Part shown: positions 57,759-64,000 of the stretch, in pieces
Position numbering within the stretch: the first letter of the stretch is position 1
Layout of the letters: each line of letters begins with the position of its first letter
NCBI GenBank assembly: GCA_000814665.1
Contig: JWIH01000018.1
Span: 248,001 to 312,000 of the forward strand
Source of the DNA: Pseudoalteromonas flavipulchra NCIMB 2033 = ATCC BAA-314
GTDB lineage: Bacteria > Pseudomonadota > Gammaproteobacteria > Enterobacterales > Alteromonadaceae
DNA length: 64,000 nucleotides
Direction: 5' to 3'
Notes under the pieces: model-generated
Database searches by the model: none
Seen by the model: the letters and a program-made list of their open reading frames with translations, nothing else
Told to the model about the DNA's origin: nothing
Made by a program: the position numbers and the translations under genes

Positions 57759-58460
57759 TTAGTTGAAGTGTCCGGCTCTGACGCGCCTTACCCTTTGGTT
57801 TATCCAATGTCTAAAGCAGTGTGCGTAGAGCCATTGCTTAATGCCAGTTAGATTTTTGTGTTGCTGATAAAGCGCATCAGGACTTGTATAAAGCCCTAAA
57901 TCGCGTGTGATACTTTGCTTTTGAATATATGCACCATTTAACGAAAAGCGATTATCGGGTTGCTGTAAACAGGGAGTGGAAATACCAAATCCCGTAAAGT
58001 CTTTTGCCTTCGAGAACTGTTGCTGAACTTGTTTTAGGTAGCCGTCATCTATTATGTAACCTTCAAGCTCTACCCAGCGCTCCTCTAGATAAACTTCAAC
58101 CCAACTATGGATAATACTTTTTGGGGCAAACCATGTCAGTAGGGTAGGAATTAACCCTTGTTTAAGATCGTTGGCTATCTCGAATCCATGAACTCGGGTG
58201 GGAATATCACAAGCCCTCAGTAGTGCAACCAGTAATGTTCCTTTGGTATTACATTGTCCATAGCCTTGCCTAAGCACTTGGCTTGCAGTTAGTGTATCTG
58301 TCTCACTATAACCAAACTCTATGTCGTCTTTAACGAAGTTATAGATTTGCTCCGCTGCTGTGATTTCATCAAGTTGCCGCCAACCTTTTGCTTCTATTAA
58401 GCTTTGGATCTCTGAATGTTGATAATCAACTAAAGGGGTAGTTACTAAAAATTGCTTCAT
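57759..58460 (-). CDS. Transglutaminase-like cysteine peptidase family protein
   Basis: A 233-residue protein. YGQCNTKGTLLVALLRA holds the expected catalytic Cys, and IIHSWVEVYLEERWVELEG holds the His and the acidic partner. No signal peptide is seen. Substrate unknown. Confidence 0.8.
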   Translation of the reverse strand: MKQFLVTTPLVDYQHSEIQSLIEAKGWRQLDEITAAEQIYNFVKDDIEFGYSETDTLTASQVLRQGYGQCNTKGTLLVALLRACDIPTRVHGFEIANDLKQGLIPTLLTWFAPKSIIHSWVEVYLEERWVELEGYIIDDGYLKQVQQQFSKAKDFTGFGISTPCLQQPDNRFSLNGAYIQKQSITRDLGLYTSPDALYQQHKNLTGIKQWLYAHCFRHWINQRVRRVRAGHFN

Positions 58461-58589
58461 GGTTATGCTCCTATTTCGGTTATAGTGTGATGCAACTTAG
58501 GCAACTAAGCTTGAATAAACTGGCTAAGTTCATGGTTAGTTAATGGGTATACATTTAGGTTTTTTATTTTGTATTTAGGGAGGGAGCCT

Positions 58590-58700
58590 GTGAGAAAAAC
58601 AACAAAGATTGTTGATAAGATATGTATTGAGAAAGCACGGAAGCAGCGACCAAGTGACCGCGATAACATATCTTACGGTTATGGAGGGTCGCTCGCATGA
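58590..58700 (+). CDS. Small 36-residue ORF coupled to the next gene
   Basis: GTG 58590 is preceded by an excellent ribosome binding site (AGGGAGGGAG). The frame ends at TGA 58698-58700, overlapping the ATG of the next gene in an ATGA arrangement. The product is basic (KTTKIVDKICIEKARKQR) with no recognised family. The strong binding site and coupling suggest a real translated leader or small protein. Confidence 0.5.
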   Translation: MRKTTKIVDKICIEKARKQRPSDRDNISYGYGGSLA

Positions 58701-59095
58701 AATGGAAAGTCTTATTTTATTTCTTACTACTGACGTTTATTGCCTCAATCTATGATGCATTTACGCTGCCGGATCATTTAGCAATAGAATCAAGCATGTT
58801 TACTGGGATTGTGTTATTGGTCGCAGATCTCTTAAATGTATTTGGTGCTTTTTGCGTTGCTTATGGCAAGCGTCCTGTTACAGATGTGTGGTTTTGGGGC
58901 GCATCATTAGCACTATTTGTTGCCGCCAATGTTTACATTCAAATCCAGGCATTTATTCAGTTTCGTATTGGCTACACGGTCGATGAGATGATTGTTCATT
59001 CGATTATTTTTCTCGTCGTATTAACCATATCGTCGCTACCTATGGTCAAGTTGATTGGTGAAGCTTATAAACGAGGTAATAAACAAACGGCTTAG
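58697..59095 (+). CDS. Small four-helix membrane protein, unknown
   Basis: A 132-residue protein with four hydrophobic segments (about 5-25, 33-55, 68-90 and 100-120). No family is recognised. It begins inside the stop of the small ORF upstream, and its stop overlaps the stop of the convergent AraC gene by bases. Confidence 0.72.
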   Translation: MKWKVLFYFLLLTFIASIYDAFTLPDHLAIESSMFTGIVLLVADLLNVFGAFCVAYGKRPVTDVWFWGASLALFVAANVYIQIQAFIQFRIGYTVDEMIVHSIIFLVVLTISSLPMVKLIGEAYKRGNKQTA

Positions 59096-59781
59096 TTTAT
59101 AGCGCTTTGCGTTTTTAATGCCTCAGTCGGTGTAATGCCAAACTGCCGTTTAAACGTACGGCTTAAATGAGCGCTATCTGCAAACCCCGCGAGCATGGCA
59201 GCTTGTGTAAGGTTGTTGCCTTGCTGTATGGCGACAACTGAGCAGATCAGCCTGCGCCACAGCACATAAGGTCGCCACGCTATCCCCACTTGCTCGGTAA
59301 AAAGATGTAAAAAGCGACTTGGTGAAAGATAAAGTGACTCGGCAATCGTATTTGCGCTGAAGTGACTGGGTTTAAGGCAAGTTTGGGCGTTAAAGCACGC
59401 ATCTAATTGCGCCAATACACGGTCAATTCGTGGGTCTAAATCCGTCGTTGGGAGTTCGATAAGTCCCACTATGCTTGTTAACTCGGCAAGCTTGGCATTG
59501 CTATTTGGTGCAGTATTTATCTTGATTGCTGAGCAGCTGTTGCCTTGTAGCTGCTTGCCATACAAGCTTTTTGGCTCGACTAATATCACCCAGCCTAAGG
59601 TCATTTTTAAGCTATGTTCTACGCCACTAGCAATTACGCTTGGGCCAGATAGCGTCTTGTCACCGATTTTCGCGACACAGTCGCTCAAGGGTAGGTTGAT
59701 TTGAATAAGGTGGTGTGAATGGCACGCGGCATTCAAGTCTTTGACAAATGAGGCGAATATACCCGGAGTGAGGTGCAGCAT
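59092..59781 (-). CDS. AraC-family transcriptional regulator
   Basis: A 229-residue protein. The C-terminal ~100 residues form the double helix-turn-helix (AESLYLSPSRFLHLFTEQVGI ... AAMLAGFADSAHLSRTFKRQFGITPTEAL). The N-terminal part has a cupin-like arabinose-type effector region. It follows ppaC on the same strand after a terminator. Targets unknown. Confidence 0.87.
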   Translation of the reverse strand: MLHLTPGIFASFVKDLNAACHSHHLIQINLPLSDCVAKIGDKTLSGPSVIASGVEHSLKMTLGWVILVEPKSLYGKQLQGNSCSAIKINTAPNSNAKLAELTSIVGLIELPTTDLDPRIDRVLAQLDACFNAQTCLKPSHFSANTIAESLYLSPSRFLHLFTEQVGIAWRPYVLWRRLICSVVAIQQGNNLTQAAMLAGFADSAHLSRTFKRQFGITPTEALKTQSAIN

Positions 59782-59808
59782 AAAAACAGCCGAGACTTTC
59801 GTCTCGGC
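59782..59808 (-). terminator. Rho-independent terminator of ppaC
   Basis: On the minus strand GCCGAGAC-GAAA-GTCTCGGC is followed by TGTTTTTATG. It is placed between the ppaC stop (59817) and the AraC start (59781), so AraC transcription by readthrough would be attenuated. Confidence 0.87.
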
Positions 59809-59816
59809 GAGCAGTA

Positions 59817-60740
59817 TTAACCAGCGAATGCGTCTTGCAATGGTGGTACAACTTGCTTTTTACGGCTCAGTACGCCGTCCAACCATACTTTGCTTGCTTC
59901 AGGCTCAACGTCGTATGCTTTTGCGATGATCGCTTCATCATCAGAAGCGATCAGCATTTGTGAGCCTTCTTTCATGATATCAGTAAGTAGTAGCATCACA
60001 CTGTGGCGATTACCTTCTTCTTTTAATTTTGCGATATCGGCATGTAGCTCATCTTTGATCTTATCAAATACAGCAAGATCAACCACTTCAAGCTGGCCAA
60101 TACCAACAAGGTTGCCATTCATGTTAAAGTCTTTGAAATCACGCATGACTAGGTCACGAATTGGTGTGCCTTCAACTGCTGATTTCACCTTGAACATTTC
60201 CATGCCAAGCTCTTTAGCATCATCAACACCCGCGATTTTTGCAAGTGCTTCAACACATTTGATATCCGCAGTGGTACAAGTTGGTGATTTGAAGATGACT
60301 GTGTCGCTTAGGATTGCACACATCATGATACCAGCAATGTTTGCTGGGATTTCTACATCGTAGAAGTCGTACATCATTTTAATGATCGTGTTACTACAGC
60401 CAACTGGGCGGATCCAACACTCAAGTGGTGTTGAAGTCGTAAGGTCGCCTAGTTTGTGGTGATCAACTACGCCAACCACAGTTGCTTTATCGATGTCGTC
60501 TGGTGCTTGCGTTTTTTCAGTGTGGTCAACGATATACACATCTTCGCCAGCATAGCTCATCTTAAGCTCTGGTGCTTCAAAACCAAAACGGTCAAGAATA
60601 AACTGAGTCTCCGGTGAGACTTCGCCCAAACGCGTTGGGATTGCTTCTTCACCAATTTGGTTTTTTAAATAAGCAAGTGCGATTGCACCGCAGATTGAAT
60701 CTGAATCAGGGATCTTATGACCCACTACATACATTGCCAT
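59817..60740 (-). CDS. ppaC: Manganese-dependent inorganic pyrophosphatase (PpaC)
   Basis: A 307-residue DHH-family phosphatase hydrolysing pyrophosphate. GHKIPDSDSICGAIA (His8, Asp12, Asp14), VDHTEKTQ, VVDHHKLGD and the C-terminal SRKKQVVPPL motifs are intact. A good ribosome site (AAGGAG) precedes the start. Confidence 0.94.
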   Translation of the reverse strand: MAMYVVGHKIPDSDSICGAIALAYLKNQIGEEAIPTRLGEVSPETQFILDRFGFEAPELKMSYAGEDVYIVDHTEKTQAPDDIDKATVVGVVDHHKLGDLTTSTPLECWIRPVGCSNTIIKMMYDFYDVEIPANIAGIMMCAILSDTVIFKSPTCTTADIKCVEALAKIAGVDDAKELGMEMFKVKSAVEGTPIRDLVMRDFKDFNMNGNLVGIGQLEVVDLAVFDKIKDELHADIAKLKEEGNRHSVMLLLTDIMKEGSQMLIASDDEAIIAKAYDVEPEASKVWLDGVLSRKKQVVPPLQDAFAG

Positions 60741-60947
60741 TGACGGAACTCCTTAAAATTTTGCCCACATTCTAGCAAAATAACTTGTCATTTAAATAGT
60801 GTAAATGCGCAATTTGGCGTAGATAGGGTGCGGTAACGACAGATTGTTGAACTAGGCGAAATAACCTCGTTGAGAAAGGGCTAATTGAGCATGTATAAAT
60901 GTAAATTAGTATTATACACTAACCGTTCAAACGCTTAGGAGATGGGT

Positions 60948-61433
60948 ATGATTCAAATGAGCCGTAAGGCGTGGAATAACGTGGTGATCTTTTCCATGTT
61001 ACTGATGATCTTTTTTCTCAACGGCCTCCACTATAAATTGAATCCCAGTGACGACAAAGCAAAGATACAAGCTGTGCTACCAGAGCAAAGCTTTGTCTTA
61101 ACTGTGGCATTTCCTGGCTATAAAATTGAACGCATTGGCACGAGCTGGCGTATAGAGTTACCGCAAGGCTCAAACCAGAGCTTTAGTGAAGATGCCTTAC
61201 GTGCGCTTGTTGCCAAGTGGCAAAGTTTACAGCTATTGGTTGTTGAGACGCCAAAGCAGTTGGAGCCAGCGCTGAGCGCAGCGCAGTTTTGGCTAGCAAC
61301 CCAAGAGCTTCCGCTTAGCTATCAGCTGTATCCTAGCGATAATGGCTTTGTATTATTTGATAAACAACAACAGCGTTGGTTTGAGCTTGATAGCGTGCAA
61401 GCCAAAGCATTATTTCTACCGATAGAATTGTAA
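60948..61433 (+). CDS. Single-pass membrane protein, unknown
   Basis: About 161 residues with an N-terminal membrane segment (about 9-27) and a periplasmic beta-rich domain. ATG 60948 was chosen since TAGGAG lies six bases before it; ATG 60942 is too close to that site. No family is recognised. It precedes mutM by 31 bases. Confidence 0.75.
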   Translation: MIQMSRKAWNNVVIFSMLLMIFFLNGLHYKLNPSDDKAKIQAVLPEQSFVLTVAFPGYKIERIGTSWRIELPQGSNQSFSEDALRALVAKWQSLQLLVVETPKQLEPALSAAQFWLATQELPLSYQLYPSDNGFVLFDKQQQRWFELDSVQAKALFLPIEL

Positions 61434-61464
61434 TACCACAAACCACACAGTAATAGAGTGAATT

Positions 61465-62274
61465 ATGCCTGAGTTACCAGAAGTCGAAGTGAGCCGTTTA
61501 GGCATTCAACCGTATTTAGAGCAACATATTATCCAAAGCGTAAAAGTACACAATGGTAAGCTGAGATGGCCTGTACCAGAGGAAGTACAATTGCTTGAAG
61601 GTGAGAAGGTGCTTGCGGTTAAGCGACGGGCAAAATATTTGCTTATCGAATCCAAGCATGGCACTGCGATTTTGCATTTGGGGATGTCAGGAAACTTACG
61701 TGTTGTTGATAGCAAAGAGCCACTAAAAAAGCATGATCATGTGGAGATCATTCTGGCCTCAGGTAAGTCGCTCAGATTGAACGACCCGCGTCGCTTTGGC
61801 GCTTTTTTATGGCAAGGTGCAGGCGAAGATCATAGCGTTTTTGAAAAGCTGGGTCCTGAGCCATTGACCGAGCTTTTTACTGCAGAGTACTTATTTGAAA
61901 AAAGCAGAGGCAAAAAGCAGCCGATTAAACAATTTGTTATGGATAATCATGTGGTGGTTGGTGTGGGTAATATTTATGCCAATGAATCTTTGTTTAAAGC
62001 AGGGATCCATCCCAAAAAAGAAGCAGGTAAAATTTCACTTAAACGCTACCAATTACTGACACCGATCATCAAGGAAACCTTGAGTGCAGCTATCAAACAA
62101 GGGGGAACGACACTCAAAGACTTTGCTCAAAGTGATGGTAAACCGGGTTATTTTGCCCAAGAATTGCTGGTGTATGGTCGTAAAGGTGAGCCTTGTGTAA
62201 GCTGCGAAACGCCATTAAAAGAAATACGTTTAGGGCAACGCAGTACAGTGTATTGCTCTAAATGTCAGCGCTAG
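61465..62274 (+). CDS. mutM: Formamidopyrimidine-DNA glycosylase (Fpg)
   Basis: A 269-residue base-excision enzyme removing 8-oxoguanine from DNA. The N-terminus PELPEVE carries the catalytic Pro2 and Glu3. The zinc finger near the end has Cys244, Cys247, Cys264 and Cys267 (CVSC ... CSKC). [12 protein letters not shown] is conserved. Confidence 0.96.
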   Translation: MPELPEVEVSRLGIQPYLEQHIIQSVKVHNGKLRWPVPEEVQLLEGEKVLAVKRRAKYLLIESKHGTAILHLGMSGNLRVVDSKEPLKKHDHVEIILASGKSLRLNDPRRFGAFLWQGAGEDHSVFEKLGPEPLTELFTAEYLFEKSRGKKQPIKQFVMDNHVVVGVGNIYANESLFKAGIHPKKEAGKISLKRYQLLTPIIKETLSAAIKQGGTTLKDFAQSDGKPGYFAQELLVYGRKGEPCVSCETPLKEIRLGQRSTVYCSKCQR

Positions 62275-62287
62275 AGCAAAGTGCTGG

Positions 62288-63907
62288 TTAGGAGCCTGCG
62301 GTTTTAAAGTCTATCTTAACTTGGTTTTCTTGCAGCGTTGCGGAGCAAGGGGGGTAACTGCGGGTTGTTTTATACACGCGGTCAAAGATATGGATTTCAA
62401 CCCCAGAATGAAGCGCTTTGTTTGCTGCAAGTTTCGTGTTCTCGAGTAGATCGTGTAAGTCGTGATCAAGCTGGCTGAGCTTTTGCTCAAGGTGTTCGGC
62501 TTGTTGACAGTAGTGCATCTGTGTCGCACCAATTTTAGTTTTGAGTTGTTGCTTTTTAGCGGCGTCTTTAACTAACTCTGCTTTTTCAATCGCTTGCTGT
62601 AGTTGATCTAGGGCATCATTGGTGGCGGCAACTTCTTTGAATAGGGTATCGGTTTCTTGGGTGATTTTAAGGCCTTTGCGTGCCAGATAAATCATCATCT
62701 TAGCGCCAGACTCACTGCCAATCTCTCCCGCAACTACCATTTGTGCATCGATAATTGAGCCACCTATCAACTTGCCATTTGGATGATCGCCAGTGCCAAC
62801 TTGTATCAGCTTTTGCGCTTTAATATCGCAGTGGTTGCTTTGCTTATTGATAATAATGTTATCGCCTTCAAGGTAAGTATATTGTCCATGGGCAATCTCA
62901 ATATTGCCTTTGGCGATAAGCTTGCAGGTTAAGCCTTGCTCATTATTTTGATGGTCGACGTGGCCGATCACGCCACCTCGTACCTCAATATGACCACCTG
63001 CAATAAGTTCTCCAGATTCCACCGTGCCGAGCACTGTGATATCGCCTTGTGCAGTCACGTGCATACCCGGCTCCACATTATGGGTAACTACAACGCTGCC
63101 ATTAAAGTCGACATGACCACTTTTTACTGTGACATCGGCAATCGTAAATACATCATCCACGCGCATACCGTTGGCGATATCTGAGGGGCAACCTGCAATG
63201 GTTGCGATAAGCTCTAGTGGGTTGTTGGGGTTGATCTCGGTGCCTTCACCCGCCATAAGCTGGAATGATTCGCCGGGCTTTGCTTCAATACTTTCACCAC
63301 TAACCGTAAAGCCTTCTTTACCTGGTGTTGCGGGCTTTTGAGTCACCAATAAATCGCCCGGTGCAACGCTTGCAAGCTTGCCAAAATCACGCATGTCAAC
63401 GGTGCCATCTTCACGCATTCTAGGCTGCTTGAGTCTTTCTTTTAAAGTTTGTACGTGCGGCAGTAATTTTGCTGACTGGCCGTCTTGTGGGGGTCGGCCT
63501 TGGGCGATTAACCCTGATGCTTCTTCGCCAGGTGGAAGTTCAAACTGTTTGCGCAGGATATTTTCTAGGTAAGCTTGCTTATAGCCACGACTGACGCCCG
63601 CTTTAACAATGGCTTTTTTCGCTTCTTCTAATGATACCGCTTTACCACCACGAGCCGTTTTAAGTTGCCCAAAGGCCTGCATTTTATCGTCACTTAAGGT
63701 GACTTCAAACTCGGCATCATGTTGTTTAGCTACGACAATTTGGCTCTCGGGGAAGTCGCTTTGGAAAAAGGCATTAATCGAGTCGTGATCAATTTCGCAG
63801 TCGGCAAATTGCGATTTTTCAAGGGCTTCAATCACAAACGCAGCACTTGGCGGTGAAGCAGACTTCACATCCATTAAGATATTGCCATTGTGCGCAAGCT
63901 TGAACAC
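62288..63907 (-). CDS. FapA-like DUF342 protein
   Basis: A 539-residue protein of the FapA/DUF342 family. An N-terminal ~170-residue part is followed by a right-handed beta-helix-like domain with repeated G-x-[VIL] strands (GDITVLGTVESGELIAGGHIEVRGGVIG) and a C-terminal coiled region. FapA proteins link with flagellar or polar assembly, though function here is inferred. It is convergent with mutM. The last 93 bases of the window hold nothing I recognise. Confidence 0.82.
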   Translation of the reverse strand: MFKLAHNGNILMDVKSASPPSAAFVIEALEKSQFADCEIDHDSINAFFQSDFPESQIVVAKQHDAEFEVTLSDDKMQAFGQLKTARGGKAVSLEEAKKAIVKAGVSRGYKQAYLENILRKQFELPPGEEASGLIAQGRPPQDGQSAKLLPHVQTLKERLKQPRMREDGTVDMRDFGKLASVAPGDLLVTQKPATPGKEGFTVSGESIEAKPGESFQLMAGEGTEINPNNPLELIATIAGCPSDIANGMRVDDVFTIADVTVKSGHVDFNGSVVVTHNVEPGMHVTAQGDITVLGTVESGELIAGGHIEVRGGVIGHVDHQNNEQGLTCKLIAKGNIEIAHGQYTYLEGDNIIINKQSNHCDIKAQKLIQVGTGDHPNGKLIGGSIIDAQMVVAGEIGSESGAKMMIYLARKGLKITQETDTLFKEVAATNDALDQLQQAIEKAELVKDAAKKQQLKTKIGATQMHYCQQAEHLEQKLSQLDHDLHDLLENTKLAANKALHSGVEIHIFDRVYKTTRSYPPCSATLQENQVKIDFKTAGS

Positions 63908-64000
63908 GATAACTGCCTCGTTGAATTTTTATCCTATAGTTTCAGCTTGCTAAATAAACATCAATTGGTCAAGTGCTTAGGCCAATTTTCTTACGTTAAT

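Overview
The window looks like a chromosomal segment of a marine gammaproteobacterium, most likely Pseudoalteromonas or a close Alteromonadales relative. This is judged from the mix of RfaH, curli, PanP-type aspartate decarboxylase, manganese-dependent pyrophosphatase, Mpl/UbiX and a low-GC surface polysaccharide locus. No rRNA or tRNA gene was recognised.

Layout. (1) 1-7440 is the end of one surface-polysaccharide operon: a partial gene, a WbpA/B/D/E-type route to a UDP-diacetamido-uronic acid (tviB-like dehydrogenase, wbpB, wbpD, wbpE), a family 2 glycosyltransferase, a Wzy-like membrane protein and ugd. It ends in a terminator with a UUCG loop. (2) 7516-7995 encodes the antiterminator RfaH. 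(3) 8143-9530 is a tandem array of about 160-170 bp units. Eight of them carry a JUMPstart/ops-like element (GGCGGAAGCGTG; one exact GGCGGTAGCGTG) joined to REP-type hairpins. (4) 9804-26447 is a Wzx/Wzy-type export cluster: wza-wzb-wzc, two unassigned transferase-like genes, an acetyltransferase, wzy, wzx, an SDR gene, rmlBAC, a full Kdo set (kdsC-A-B-D) and a WcaJ-type initiating transferase. A dead nested insertion sequence and an outer-membrane YjbH-type gene follow. The exceptional feature is that RfaH lies directly beside a repeated set of its own putative recruitment sites, in the leader of the operon it probably controls.

(5) 30290-39700 is rich in REP arrays. It holds two tandem paralogous lipoproteins, a degenerate tyrosine-recombinase-like gene, a divergent ribbon-helix-helix/glyoxalase pair and a RAYT (REP-associated transposase) set within REP repeats; galU abuts the last array. 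(6) 41192-47572 encodes a secreted subtilase and a curli operon with a large 19-repeat curlin plus csgE, csgF and csgG. (7) 47956-63907 is mostly housekeeping: mpl, ubiX, an ABC exporter pair, a TrmB-like methyltransferase, a degenerate GGDEF/EAL protein, panP, a diguanylate cyclase, a transglutaminase-like protein, an AraC regulator, ppaC, mutM and a FapA-like protein.

How the parts work together. The polysaccharide genes make nucleotide sugars, start a lipid-linked repeat (WcaJ), flip and polymerise it (Wzx/Wzy) and export it (Wza/Wzc, modulated by the Wzb phosphatase). RfaH, acting through the ops array, would keep RNA polymerase going through about 17 kb of AT-rich operon. The curli, the subtilase and the c-di-GMP proteins fit a biofilm-forming, surface-associated lifestyle. 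All functional calls are from sequence reading alone; no database search was run.
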